DNA from: Cognataquiflexum rubidum
GTDB lineage: Bacteria; Bacteroidota; Bacteroidia; Cytophagales; Cyclobacteriaceae
DNA: 64,000 nucleotides
NCBI RefSeq assembly: GCF_022538115.1
Contig: NZ_JAKZAL010000001.1
Coordinates: 1 to 64,000, forward strand
Direction: 5' to 3'
Shown: one piece after another, positions 36,102 to 45,686 of the stretch
How positions within the stretch are numbered: the stretch's first letter is position 1
Layout of the letters: every line of letters begins with the position of its first letter
Notes under the pieces: generated by a model
The model's input: the letters and a program-made list of their open reading frames with translations, nothing else
Told to the model about the DNA's origin: nothing
Databases searched by the model: none
Translations under genes and position numbers: made by a program

Positions 36102-38180
36102 TTAATAAGTGAAGTAATCAGGATCTAGCTCCACCACCTCAGATCCATAAAGTGTCGAATATATCTTCCCATTGATTCCCATTACTTGCATAGCGCTAAA
36201 CCATAACATTGAACTTTCTTCACCTATATTTTGGACAATTGACTCAGAATAAGTGTCAAGATTAATTTTAACTATTTGAGTTGGGGTAAATATAAAAGCC
36301 TCATTCGCTATTATCGGGATTACTTCAGATTCAACCACATCACCAAAAGAAAAACTGGCCACGGTAATCCAAGTTTCCTCAAGCTGATCAAACTTTTGTA
36401 ACGCGACAACATTATCCTCTCTATTTTCCACTCCGATTTGATAGAGCTTTCCCTTATACCAAAAAGATTTGAGTCTTAATGAATAATCCTTTATCTCAGT
36501 TTGACCTGCTAATTTTTTCCAAGTCCTTGTTGCGAACTCATACCTCCATCTTTCATTCACCTCAACATAACCAACAGCTGGAGTGATTTTAAAACCTCCT
36601 TCATAGTACAAATATTTGTCAGTTGAATAAACGCTTAGCGGTTGAATTACATCTGAGGGTATTTTAGGAAGTTTAATCAAGGTGTTATTGCTTGGGTCAA
36701 ATTCAAAAATTTGAGGACTAGACTGGACTGAAAAAACATTTTCGGAATGTCCGCCAGAATAAATCTTACCGTTTGGAGATTTTAGGGTAAATATATTCGC
36801 TAAAAATGAGTCAGAGTTTTTATTTTCTGCCACCAATTCCATTTTCCTTGCTGATGGAGTAAACTTGTATATTGAATTTACTCTGAAAAAGTAGCCATAA
36901 TCTCCCATAGAAACTCCTCCACCAATGCCGTAATCTTCTCTGAAGACTCCTTCGGCTTTAAAAAAAGGAAGAACAGGGTCTGTGAAAGTTAGCTTGACAG
37001 AATTAATAGAATTCTGTCCTGAATTATTGGGATAAACTTCAATATTTCTAGGGATAAATTGATCATTTCCCGCCCATATCCTGAAGGTCAAATTTGTCGA
37101 GCTTACATTTTGGATTTCATAATTCAAATCTAAACCTCCAAAGCTCAAACTATTCATTTCTGGATAATGAATGTTAAAATTTTTCCCTTTTAATGTAGTC
37201 CATTCAAAGGTTTTTCTCAAAAAAGCCTGACCTGAATCAACTTCAGGCGCTTTCAATTTAAAGGAATTAGATACAATATATTTTTTTCCTCTAAGAGTTA
37301 TCTGAATTTTTGGATTGGACTCCTGAAATTTTGCTATGGGCATAAATCTGATTTTAGATGCTGAAAAATCCACTACGGGGAGCTTATATTCATTCCCATT
37401 TTCCGCAAAATACTTTACCTCAATTGATTCTGAAGAAAGGTAAGATCCTTCAATTATCAGTGTATCCTCATAATTGACAACTTGGTTTGGATCAATTTCA
37501 AAATTTGCTTGACGAAAATCCAAGGGATATTCTAATTCCAAAACTTTTCCGGCAACTGATATTTCGAAGGCATACAAACCTTGTGTAACTTGTTTTTCAC
37601 CAATTGGAAACAGATCCGGTAAAACAAACTTGAAACCCAATCCCGACACCTCAAGAACTTTTGCGGGCACTCCTTGAACTGTAACTCTATAGTTCCCGGG
37701 TATTTTACTGAAGCTACTGCCTCTGACTTCAAGAGTATCCCCGAAAAAAACTGTTTCCGGGCCTACTATTTCCGAAAACAAAAATCCCAAAGATCCTTTA
37801 CTCACAAAATCAATCACTTTGGAATAAACAATTCCTTTGGAGGTTTTTATAAATGCAGCGACCCAATACTTTTCGCCAAGTTTCATTGAGTGTGTCCCCC
37901 TAAGCTCAAAAGAAGCAGAAGGTTTTCCTGTTTGGCTTACGATATCATCTTTTTCAACTTTCGGAACCGGAGTCGGACTATATACGAAGCCATATTCCAG
38001 AATTTCGTCGGAACCGAAATCATACACATTGGCGGCGAACTGAACTCCATCACCGTCCAATTCCTGGATAAAAGCCACACTGAATCTCGGATTAGTGGCA
38101 GGCTTGACATCTTCGTCCTTTTGACAGGAATACATCAATGAAACCGTCAAAACCAACAATGCTAAAATTCTTGCTTTCAT
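36102..38180 (-). CDS. IPT/TIG and kelch-like surface lipoprotein
   Basis: The 692-residue protein has a lipoprotein signal peptide (lipobox Cys19, SLMYSC). Residues about 135-310 contain Ig-like IPT/TIG segments (GPETVFFGDTLEVRGSSFSK). The second half looks like a kelch/beta-propeller made of repeats around labelled values (FEFDPSNNTLIKLPKIPSD; KLYQIGVENREDNVVALQKFD). Such proteins are exposed on the surface and bind ligands or partners; none can be named. Its start is 12 bp after the stop of the outer-membrane protein gene, so the two probably form an operon. Confidence 0.75.
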   Translation of the reverse strand: MKARILALLVLTVSLMYSCQKDEDVKPATNPRFSVAFIQELDGDGVQFAANVYDFGSDEILEYGFVYSPTPVPKVEKDDIVSQTGKPSASFELRGTHSMKLGEKYWVAAFIKTSKGIVYSKVIDFVSKGSLGFLFSEIVGPETVFFGDTLEVRGSSFSKIPGNYRVTVQGVPAKVLEVSGLGFKFVLPDLFPIGEKQVTQGLYAFEISVAGKVLELEYPLDFRQANFEIDPNQVVNYEDTLIIEGSYLSSESIEVKYFAENGNEYKLPVVDFSASKIRFMPIAKFQESNPKIQITLRGKKYIVSNSFKLKAPEVDSGQAFLRKTFEWTTLKGKNFNIHYPEMNSLSFGGLDLNYEIQNVSSTNLTFRIWAGNDQFIPRNIEVYPNNSGQNSINSVKLTFTDPVLPFFKAEGVFREDYGIGGGVSMGDYGYFFRVNSIYKFTPSARKMELVAENKNSDSFLANIFTLKSPNGKIYSGGHSENVFSVQSSPQIFEFDPSNNTLIKLPKIPSDVIQPLSVYSTDKYLYYEGGFKITPAVGYVEVNERWRYEFATRTWKKLAGQTEIKDYSLRLKSFWYKGKLYQIGVENREDNVVALQKFDQLEETWITVASFSFGDVVESEVIPIIANEAFIFTPTQIVKINLDTYSESIVQNIGEESSMLWFSAMQVMGINGKIYSTLYGSEVVELDPDYFTY

Positions 38181-38192
38181 ATTATTGCAAAA

Positions 38193-39413
38193 TTAAAAAC
38201 GTAATCCGATAAGAAATGAACTGACCAATCTGTCATAAATAACCACATTGAAGGGAAGACTTACGCTCATCACCTCTGCGTTTTGGGTGACTTGAAATTC
38301 CGCTACCAACCCTATGCTTTTACTCAGATTGATGACACTGCCGAGCTTTGCGACAGGACTGACAAACCTCCTTTTGATATCTGTCAAAGGCTCCTCATAG
38401 AGTGTTGTAATGCCATTGGAATTCAATGTTTGATCAATGATCGAAAATTCGCTTTCGATCTTATTATAATTGGACACGACACCCAGTCCAATATAGGAAT
38501 CCACCTTCCCGACCCTGATCCAAGTATAGTTGAGGGTAACAGGAACCATGATTGCTCTGGCAGTATATGTTTCTGTTGCAGTCATGTATTGTTCCGTTGA
38601 AACATATTCCGATTTCACCGTATTGTCCTGATTCATGTAAGCAATTGCAACATCTATGGACAAACGGGGCCATTTTCTAAACTGATGGGCTTTGACTCCA
38701 ATCTGAAAAATGGGAAAAATACTGGTTTCAAAAGCATCCTTTCTATTGCCTGTAATGATTGAAGGAGTCAGGACTATTGAGGAAATCCCTGCCGAGACTA
38801 CAGGAGAAACCCTAGTAAATGGTTCTTTTTTGAAATGCAGTTCGTAAGGTAGGTTTTCACAAAGATGGTATTTGGACAATACGGAAATGAAATCGTATTC
38901 CTCATATTTTAAATTGAAGATGTCCTGATACAATTCATTTGTACAATCTCCCGCCATCAGCATATTCAGGGTGCCGATATAGGGTTTTTTGAGTTCGGTA
39001 AATTCTCTTCCTTTAATCTCCTCCTGCTCGTAGCGTGCCACCAGTTCTAAAAGTTCGGTACCATTGTCAATGTAAAAGATATTCCGGCTTCTGATCAAAG
39101 TAAGTTTGCCGGAAACCAACACCTGCACAAATTCCGCTTCTCTTTCACCGGTCAGTTTCTTGACCACATAAAGCCAGCCGTTATCCAGACCAAATCCTGC
39201 TATATCACTCGGGAAAAGTGTTTTAGACTTTTCCCCGGGTTTTGAAAATCGGATTTTATCATAGGATTCATAATCAAATTTTTTCTCAATTTTCCCATAT
39301 ACTTTGGTGCCATCCAGAGTAAGGATGAAATCTCCAGACTGGGCAAAAGAATCTTGGGAAAATGAAATCAGACAGAGTGCCAGATGCAAAATCAGGGTAG
39401 CATTAATTCTCAT
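38193..39413 (-). CDS. Secreted outer-membrane beta-barrel protein, function unknown
   Basis: The 406-residue protein has a signal peptide (cleavage near SFAQS, residue 25). Residues about 28-115 are a small beta-rich domain that begins DFILTLDGTKVYGKIEKK. The C-terminal half (about 200-406) has alternating hydrophobic strands and ends in LIGLRF, the mark of an outer-membrane barrel. The family is not recognised. It is 12 bp upstream of the IPT/TIG lipoprotein gene; a barrel and a surface lipoprotein made together may form a complex. Confidence 0.7.
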   Translation of the reverse strand: MRINATLILHLALCLISFSQDSFAQSGDFILTLDGTKVYGKIEKKFDYESYDKIRFSKPGEKSKTLFPSDIAGFGLDNGWLYVVKKLTGEREAEFVQVLVSGKLTLIRSRNIFYIDNGTELLELVARYEQEEIKGREFTELKKPYIGTLNMLMAGDCTNELYQDIFNLKYEEYDFISVLSKYHLCENLPYELHFKKEPFTRVSPVVSAGISSIVLTPSIITGNRKDAFETSIFPIFQIGVKAHQFRKWPRLSIDVAIAYMNQDNTVKSEYVSTEQYMTATETYTARAIMVPVTLNYTWIRVGKVDSYIGLGVVSNYNKIESEFSIIDQTLNSNGITTLYEEPLTDIKRRFVSPVAKLGSVINLSKSIGLVAEFQVTQNAEVMSVSLPFNVVIYDRLVSSFLIGLRF

Positions 39414-39459
39414 AATTGGGCTTTAGGGTGATTAACCGAACAATGATACCCAAAAAAGT

Positions 39460-39503
39460 AATATTAAAAAATAAGGGGAAGAAAATAATTTCCTTCCCCT
39501 TTA
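39460..39503 (-). terminator. Terminator after rseP
   Basis: AAGGGGAAG (39473-39481) pairs with CTTCCCCTT (39493-39501). On the minus strand it is followed by a T-rich run (TATTTTTTAATA). Confidence 0.75.
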
Positions 39504-39524
39504 AAATTTATACACAAAACCAAA

Positions 39525-40844
39525 TTATGGTCCTGTAAACAGCTTTAGAATATCATTTCCAATGGCAAATACCATCAGGGCAAGAAGCAGAACCATCCCT
39601 ACTTTCTGTGCATTTTCCAAGAACTTATCGGAAGGGGCCTGACCTGACACCATTTCATATAACAAAAATACCACATGTCCACCATCTAGTGCCGGAATGG
39701 GAAGAAGGTTCATAAATGCCAAGATCATAGATATCAAACCTGTAATACTCCAGAATTTTACCCAATCCCAATTGTTGCCATAAATTTTTGCCATCCCTAT
39801 CGGACCGCTTACGTTTTTGGCAGAAACTTCTCCGGTAAACATTTTTCCCAAAGCTTTGGCATTGACAATAACCACTCCAAATGCACGCTGTGTACCTTTG
39901 GTGATGGATTCACCTACACCATATCTTTTGACAACAGGTTCAAGCAATGGATTTACAGCAATTCCAATCGTTCCTTCCTCAGAAATCTGGGCAGATTTTT
40001 CTAATGTTTCACCATTTCTTTCCACCAACAAAATAGCCTCTTTTCCTTTCAAATCAGCAAGGGAACTTTGCAAATCATTGAAATAGGCGATCTGTGAGCC
40101 ATTGACTCCTACGATTTTGTCACCTGCTTTCAATCCTATCTTTTCCGCGGTGCTGTTAGGAGAGACCTCTCTTACATCAAAAGGAACCCTGATATTGATG
40201 AAGCTGGACATAGCCTGCTCACTGTTGAAAGAATTGATAAAACCTCTTGGGATTTCAATTTTGATGATTTCTCCACCACGGTCAACAGTATAAAAACCCC
40301 CACTGCTCAATAACGCTTCTCCGCCACTTAATTCATTGATGCTTTCATATGGCAATCCATTGATATCCAATATTTTGTCGCCATCCTTAAATCCAATTTG
40401 CTGACCGATCTCCAGAGCAACAATCCCATTTTGTATGACTTGGTCTCTTGAATAATAAGTCTCGCCTCTTTGGTATACTAATACTACGAAAATCAAAACT
40501 CCTGTAAAGACATTCACGATGATACCGCCAAGCATGACGATAAGACGCTGCCAAGCAGGTTTGGAGCGGAACTCCCAAGGCTGAGGTTCGGTGGAAAGCT
40601 GCTCTGTATCCATAGATTCATCGACCATCCCGGAGATTTTGACAAATCCTCCCAAAGGAATTGCCCCTATTGAATATTCCGTTTCACCCCATTTGAATCC
40701 GATGATCTTTGGAGGGAATCCAATGGAGAATTTCTCCACCCTCATGCCAAACATTTTGGCGGTAAGCAAGTGGCCCAACTCATGCAGGCCTACTAAAATT
40801 GACAACCCCAATATCAATTGGGCTACCATGATCAGTGTATCCAT
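39525..40844 (-). CDS. rseP: Site-2 protease RseP (RIP zinc metalloprotease)
   Basis: The 439-residue integral membrane protease has HELGH at 21-25 in the first helix and the second-site LDGGH motif (NLLPIPALDGGH) near the C-terminus. Two PDZ-like segments lie between them (about 130-180 and 205-265). Family members cut transmembrane anti-sigma factors within the bilayer. The start shares one base with the dxr stop (TAATG-type overlap), so dxr and rseP are translationally coupled, a pair also adjacent in many bacteria. Confidence 0.95.
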   Translation of the reverse strand: MDTLIMVAQLILGLSILVGLHELGHLLTAKMFGMRVEKFSIGFPPKIIGFKWGETEYSIGAIPLGGFVKISGMVDESMDTEQLSTEPQPWEFRSKPAWQRLIVMLGGIIVNVFTGVLIFVVLVYQRGETYYSRDQVIQNGIVALEIGQQIGFKDGDKILDINGLPYESINELSGGEALLSSGGFYTVDRGGEIIKIEIPRGFINSFNSEQAMSSFINIRVPFDVREVSPNSTAEKIGLKAGDKIVGVNGSQIAYFNDLQSSLADLKGKEAILLVERNGETLEKSAQISEEGTIGIAVNPLLEPVVKRYGVGESITKGTQRAFGVVIVNAKALGKMFTGEVSAKNVSGPIGMAKIYGNNWDWVKFWSITGLISMILAFMNLLPIPALDGGHVVFLLYEMVSGQAPSDKFLENAQKVGMVLLLALMVFAIGNDILKLFTGP

Positions 40845-42010
40845 TATACTTTACTCTTTATTAATTCTTGAGTGATGATACGGGACATTTTGTCCGTATT
40901 AATGTAATCTTCCAGTGTCGGGTTCCTGACGAAATCTGCCTTGGCCATTGCTTCGGCGATAATGTCTGACATTTCTAGAAATCCTATTTCCTCCCTCAAA
41001 AATGCAGCCACAACGATTTCATTGGCAGCATTTAAAATACAAGGTGAGTTTCCTCCTTTTGCAAGTGCCTCGTAAGCCAAACCTAAATTGCGGAAAGTTT
41101 CCATATCCGGTTGCTCGAAAGTCAGGTTTGGATATTTGGCAAAATCAAACCTTGGAAAATCTGCCTTTAACCTGTCAGGGTAGGATAAGGCAAACTGAAT
41201 AGGGATACGCATATCCGGTAGCCCAAGTTGTGCTTTGATACTTCCATCCTCAAACTGTATCAAAGAATGGATGATCGATTGTGGGTGTACCACCACTTCA
41301 ATCTGCTCTTTGGAAAGTCCAAACAACCATTTGGCTTCGATTACCTCAAGTCCTTTGTTCATCAAAGAAGCAGAATCAATGGTGATCTTTGCTCCCATAT
41401 CCCAATTGGGATGTTTTAAAGCTTGGGCTTTGGTCACAGATTCCAAAAACAACCTGTCTTTTCCTCTAAATGGTCCTCCCGACGCAGTGAGGATAATTTT
41501 CTCGATTGGATTATGAAATTCACCAACCAAACACTGAAAAATCGCCGAATGTTCGGAATCGACAGGATAAATGTTCACTCCTTTTTCACTTGCCAATTTC
41601 GTTACCAACTCACCTGCGACCACCAGGGTCTCTTTGTTGGCAAGGGCAATGGCTTTTCCTGACTCGATGGCCTTCATGGTGGGGATCAACCCCGAGTATC
41701 CGACTAAAGCAGTCAGCACTATATCGATGGTCTCCATAGTGACCACATCGGACAATGCTTTTTCTCCCGCAAAAACTTTGATACCCAAAGGAACCAAAAC
41801 ATCCCGCACCTTCTCATAGAGACTCTCATTGGCTATCACAACACAATTGGGCTGAAAATCAATAGCCTGACGGATCAATAAATCTGCGTTGTTTTGGGCA
41901 GTCAGGACTTCTACTTGAAATTTTTCGGGGTGTGATCTGATGACCTCTAGGGTCTGGGTTCCTATACTTCCTGTAGAGCCAAGGATGGCTACATTCTTCT
42001 TTCCTGACAT
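40844..42010 (-). CDS. dxr: 1-deoxy-D-xylulose 5-phosphate reductoisomerase
   Basis: Dxr makes 2-C-methyl-D-erythritol 4-phosphate with NADPH in the MEP isoprenoid pathway. The start at 42010 places GSTGSIG at residues 11-17, as in relatives; ATGs at 42025 and 42070 are in frame but add residues the family lacks. The 388-residue protein shows the metal-binding block PVDSEHSAIFQ and the GLEVIEA motif. A TAATTTTG box at 42075-42082 may be its -7 element. It is coupled to rseP. Confidence 0.95.
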   Translation of the reverse strand: MSGKKNVAILGSTGSIGTQTLEVIRSHPEKFQVEVLTAQNNADLLIRQAIDFQPNCVVIANESLYEKVRDVLVPLGIKVFAGEKALSDVVTMETIDIVLTALVGYSGLIPTMKAIESGKAIALANKETLVVAGELVTKLASEKGVNIYPVDSEHSAIFQCLVGEFHNPIEKIILTASGGPFRGKDRLFLESVTKAQALKHPNWDMGAKITIDSASLMNKGLEVIEAKWLFGLSKEQIEVVVHPQSIIHSLIQFEDGSIKAQLGLPDMRIPIQFALSYPDRLKADFPRFDFAKYPNLTFEQPDMETFRNLGLAYEALAKGGNSPCILNAANEIVVAAFLREEIGFLEMSDIIAEAMAKADFVRNPTLEDYINTDKMSRIITQELIKSKV

Positions 42011-42074
42011 CAATTCATTTTGCATTAGCAAGGGACAAAGTCTATCTGTCTGATAAATCCCCTTATACACATGA

Positions 42075-42082
42075 CAAAATTA
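42075..42082 (-). promoter_or_regulatory. Possible -7 box of dxr-rseP
   Basis: On the minus strand TAATTTTG matches TAnnTTTG. The nearest TTG is 22 bases upstream, slightly too far. Confidence 0.4.
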
Positions 42083-42132
42083 CAAGGTTAATGGACTTTT
42101 CCTCCAAATTTTTCAGTCTTTTTGAAAAGGGC

Positions 42133-42140
42133 TAAATTTG
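42133..42140 (+). promoter_or_regulatory. Possible -7 box of the HtrA gene
   Basis: TAAATTTG matches TAnnTTTG, 37 bp before the ATG. The position 19 bases upstream is TTT rather than TTG. It is divergent to the dxr box. Confidence 0.45.
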
Positions 42141-42177
42141 GCATGCAAATCGGTAGCAACTTTAATTGAAGAAAAAC

Positions 42178-43653
42178 ATGACCAACCCAAATTCCGAGCA
42201 CACCGTTATGGGGAATATGATCAAAAATGCAAAGACAATTCTTTTGGCCTTTTCAGCAGGTCTGATGGGCGCATGGGCTTTTCATGAATTCAGCCCAAGG
42301 GAGGAATTTCCCAAAAATACTGCCTTGGAAATACCGAAGAGCACTTCCTATCAAGTCAATAATTCGGGCGAGGCGGCTGCATATGCAAATGCACCTGTCT
42401 CTTTTGTCGAAGCTTCAGAAAAAAGCACTCCTTCAGTGGTATTTATCAAAAACTTTTCCGGTACGGACCAAAGGCGCTACAGCATGTTCGACTATTTTTT
42501 TGGGACAGAACCAACACAACGAGTCAGTACAGGTTCAGGAGTAATCATCAGCGCTGACGGATATATCATTACCAACAACCATGTCATTGACCGGGCAGAA
42601 ACCATCGAAATCGTCCACCAAAAACGAACCTATCCTGCCAAATTGATCGGAACAGATAAGAACACAGACATTGCTGTTCTGAAAGTCGAAGGGGTGAGTC
42701 TGCCTGCAATATCTATGGGCAGCAGCCGCTCCCTCAAAATCGGAGAATGGGTGATTGCTGTAGGGAATCCATTCAATCTGACCTCCACCGTCACAGCCGG
42801 TATTGTCTCAGCCAAAGAAAGGCAGATCAATATTTTGGGGGGTGAATTTCCTTTGGAATCTTTTATCCAAACAGATGCACCTATCAACCCGGGAAATTCA
42901 GGCGGTGCTTTGGTCAATATCAATGGTGAATTAGTAGGCATCAATACTGCGATTCTTTCTAGGACGGGTTCTTACACAGGTTATGGATTTGCAGTGCCGG
43001 TGGATATTGCGATGAAAATCGCCAATGACCTAATCAAGTACGGTGAAGTACAGAAAGCTATCCCCGGATTGGAAGTAGTTGAAATCACTCCCGAACTCGC
43101 AGAGGACATGAAATTACCATCCTTGGATGGAGTCATCGTGACACATGTGGTCAGGGAAGGTGCCGCAGAAAAAGCCGGCATGCAAAAAAATGATGTGGTA
43201 ACCTGGATTGAAAATATTGACATTACAGGAAAAGGAAGCTTTGAGGAAGTGCTTTCCTATTACAAACCCGGAGACAAAGTGCGTGTACAGTTCAAGCGGG
43301 GAAATGAACTCAAGACTGCGACTCTCACCCTTCAAAATCTGGAAGGGACTACCGGAGTCATCAAAAGGGAATATTACACTTCCAATTTGCTTGGTGCAAG
43401 GTTAGAGTCCGTCAATACCATTGAAAAAGACAAGTTCGGGATCAATTATGGAATAAAAATCACCGGGATTTCGCGTGGATATTTGAGAGATCTTGGTTTG
43501 AACAATGGTTTTGTAATTACAATGATCAATGGAGAACCCGCCAAAAATCCGGAGCAAGTTGGCCTTTATCTAGAAAAATTCAGCGGAAGGTTAAGACTCG
43601 AGGGAATTACTCCAAGCGGACAACCCTTTATGCAGTCCTATAATGTGAGATAA
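42178..43653 (+). CDS. Do/HtrA family periplasmic serine protease
   Basis: The ATG at 42178 is used instead of a TTG at 42166. The 491-residue protein has a membrane-spanning N-terminus (about 18-36) and a trypsin-like domain with His135, Asp164 and Ser241 (in NPGNSGGAL), the complete triad. Two PDZ domains follow (about 285-375 and 395-485). DegP/DegQ-like proteases degrade or refold misfolded envelope proteins. It is transcribed divergently from dxr-rseP, so two envelope stress proteases share an intergenic region. Confidence 0.93.
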   Translation: MTNPNSEHTVMGNMIKNAKTILLAFSAGLMGAWAFHEFSPREEFPKNTALEIPKSTSYQVNNSGEAAAYANAPVSFVEASEKSTPSVVFIKNFSGTDQRRYSMFDYFFGTEPTQRVSTGSGVIISADGYIITNNHVIDRAETIEIVHQKRTYPAKLIGTDKNTDIAVLKVEGVSLPAISMGSSRSLKIGEWVIAVGNPFNLTSTVTAGIVSAKERQINILGGEFPLESFIQTDAPINPGNSGGALVNINGELVGINTAILSRTGSYTGYGFAVPVDIAMKIANDLIKYGEVQKAIPGLEVVEITPELAEDMKLPSLDGVIVTHVVREGAAEKAGMQKNDVVTWIENIDITGKGSFEEVLSYYKPGDKVRVQFKRGNELKTATLTLQNLEGTTGVIKREYYTSNLLGARLESVNTIEKDKFGINYGIKITGISRGYLRDLGLNNGFVITMINGEPAKNPEQVGLYLEKFSGRLRLEGITPSGQPFMQSYNVR

Positions 43654-43724
43654 TTTTCCTAAATTAAGGTTTTGCAATCCACATCTACAAGATGAATTGT
43701 ACTCCAAAATAGACACCACTACTT

Positions 43725-44141
43725 ATGAAAATAGCTCCTCCCTCCTGCGAAAAATGCTTTGACGACTACAAGGATGCTCTTGATGAATTGCAAGAAGTTG
43801 TAAGGCTGTATAAAACAGCCCCTTTGGATGCGAAAATGCAAAAAAAGGTCATCCGCACTTTTGAACTGACGCACGAACTAGCCTTGAAAACCATTGCGGA
43901 ATTCTTCAAAAAACAAGGCCGGCAACATCCTTTTTCAGGTTCAAGAGACGCTACCGTAGAGGCTTTTAATGAAGAACTGATCGACGATGGCAAGGGTTGG
44001 CTCGATATGATCATCGAAAGAATCAAATTTAACCCTCTTTATACAGAAGATTTCCAAAGCGAGTTTGCCGAAGAAATTGCCAAAAAGTTCATCAAGCTCC
44101 TTGAAAATTTTGAGCGTAAATTGAGTAAAAAGCTGGATTAG
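43725..44141 (+). CDS. HI0074-type nucleotidyltransferase substrate-binding protein (orphan)
   Basis: The 138-residue helical protein matches the HI0074 family. RTFELTHELALKTIAEFF (about 44-61), GSRDATVEAF and a late FxxEIAKKFI helix are its landmarks. In the classic arrangement it is the HEPN-like partner of a small MNT nucleotidyltransferase (HI0073) and forms a toxin-antitoxin-like pair. Here no MNT gene is next to it: HtrA lies before and an LVIVD lipoprotein after. It may act with a partner elsewhere or have another role. No frameshift was seen. Confidence 0.85.
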   Translation: MKIAPPSCEKCFDDYKDALDELQEVVRLYKTAPLDAKMQKKVIRTFELTHELALKTIAEFFKKQGRQHPFSGSRDATVEAFNEELIDDGKGWLDMIIERIKFNPLYTEDFQSEFAEEIAKKFIKLLENFERKLSKKLD

Positions 44142-44331
44142 GATTGGAAAATGACAGGGTGAGCTGCAAAATATCAATCTGTTTATTGGTCCGAACACGA
44201 ACTTTATTTTTGAAAATGAATATTTCTGCAATTTTTTTAATACCCATTGTAGCACTATTATACTATGGACCGTCAAGGGGGTACAAACTTTTGACAAACT
44301 GTTTTTCTCCTACACCAAATATTTTACCGCT

Positions 44332-45609
44332 ATGAAAAATAACACTAATCCCACTATTGGTAAAAGTCTCCATCTAGTATTGGCCTTTATGATGTTTTTG
44401 GTGTTGCCTTCCTGTCATGACGAGGTCACCAACACCTACACTTATAAAACCACTATTCCTGTCTATCTCCAAATGAGTACTGTAAGGGAGGCAGACATCA
44501 TCATAGAACCCGGTAAAGAATTGGATAATCCCGGCAAAATCTACATCTATGAGGATTACCTATTCATCAATGAACCCCAAAAGGGAATCCATATACTGGA
44601 CAATTCCGATCCGGCTGCTCCTAAGAACCTCAATTTTATCAATATCCCGGGCAATGTAGACCTGGCCATCAACAGCAATATTCTTTATGCCGACAATTAT
44701 GTGGACCTCTTGTCTTTTGATATCAGTGATGTGAGGAGCATCAAAATGGTAGGAAGGGAAGAAGATGTATTCAAAAGCATGTATTCCAATTTTGACACTG
44801 GACAAATCATCACTTGGAAAGATACTGTCCTAACGAGCGAATCCGATAGGATGTGGGGTTGGGGAGGATGGTGGGGAAGACCGGAGTTCTCGTCATTTGC
44901 CAATGATTCCGGCAGCAAAGGAGGGGGCCAAAGTTATGGTCAGGGTGGTTCCATGGCGAGATTCACCCTGATGAGTGCGCACTTATACGCAGTAGACCAA
45001 TACAGCTTGAGGGTATTTGATGTCACCAAAGAAGACGAGCCCACATTTATCAAAAACATTGAGTTAGGATGGGGAATCGAAACCATTTTTCCTTTTCAGG
45101 AAAAACTCTTCATCGGTTCAACCACCGGCATGCATATCTATGATGCGAGTACGCCTTCCGATCCGAAAAAAATGGCTGAATATTCCCATTTCACAGCCTG
45201 CGATCCTGTTGTCGTCAATGAGAATTATGCCTTTGTGACGCTCCGCAATGGCGAATTTTGCCGTCAGGGGGTGAATGAATTGCAGGTTTTGGACATCAAA
45301 GACCCTTACAATCCAAAGCTGCTGAAATCCTATGCCATGCTGAATCCGCATGGGTTGGGACTTGCAGGTGATTACCTCTATATCGCTGAAGGACAACACG
45401 GACTCAAAAGCTTCAATGTGGCTGATGTGATGAACATCGATAAAAATCAGCTTGAATTTTTGAAATCCATGAAATCCGTGGACATCATTCCCGGTCCAAA
45501 ATCTCTGATCGTCATCGGGCCTGATGGCGTATGTCAGTTTGATTATTCCACTCCCACCGTACTCAAACCGCTAAGCTGCATTCAGGTCAAAAATCCTGTA
45601 ATTGTTTAA
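44332..45609 (+). CDS. LVIVD-repeat lipoprotein
   Basis: The 425-residue protein has a lipoprotein signal (lipobox Cys28, LPSC). The rest is a beta-propeller-like series of repeats of the LVIVD type: IYEDYLFINEPQKGIHILDNSDPAAP, LLSFDISD, LRVFDVTKEDEP, MHIYDASTPSDPKKMAEYS, LQVLDIKDPYNPKLLKSYA. A Trp/Gly-rich loop (about 165-185) interrupts the propeller. These proteins are surface or periplasmic and of unknown function. It ends at a strong terminator. Confidence 0.85.
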   Translation: MKNNTNPTIGKSLHLVLAFMMFLVLPSCHDEVTNTYTYKTTIPVYLQMSTVREADIIIEPGKELDNPGKIYIYEDYLFINEPQKGIHILDNSDPAAPKNLNFINIPGNVDLAINSNILYADNYVDLLSFDISDVRSIKMVGREEDVFKSMYSNFDTGQIITWKDTVLTSESDRMWGWGGWWGRPEFSSFANDSGSKGGGQSYGQGGSMARFTLMSAHLYAVDQYSLRVFDVTKEDEPTFIKNIELGWGIETIFPFQEKLFIGSTTGMHIYDASTPSDPKKMAEYSHFTACDPVVVNENYAFVTLRNGEFCRQGVNELQVLDIKDPYNPKLLKSYAMLNPHGLGLAGDYLYIAEGQHGLKSFNVADVMNIDKNQLEFLKSMKSVDIIPGPKSLIVIGPDGVCQFDYSTPTVLKPLSCIQVKNPVIV

Positions 45610-45613
45610 TAAA

Positions 45614-45650
45614 GCAACTCTCCAAGGGTTCAAAACCCTTGGAGAGTTTA
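45614..45650 (+). terminator. Terminator with 15-bp perfect stem
   Basis: AACTCTCCAAGGGTT (45616-45630) pairs with AACCCTTGGAGAGTT (45634-45648) around a 3-base loop. The T tract after it is short (TTTAATT), so it may act in both directions or as an RNA 3' end. Confidence 0.75.
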
Positions 45651-45686
45651 ATTCCCATCTTACCTATTCTCCATCAAATTTAGAAA

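Noticed and set aside
44217-44335. Small 39-residue frame overlapping the start of the LVIVD lipoprotein gene (ATGA)
   Set aside because: It is hydrophobic and short with no recognisable relative; the four-base overlap could be chance.
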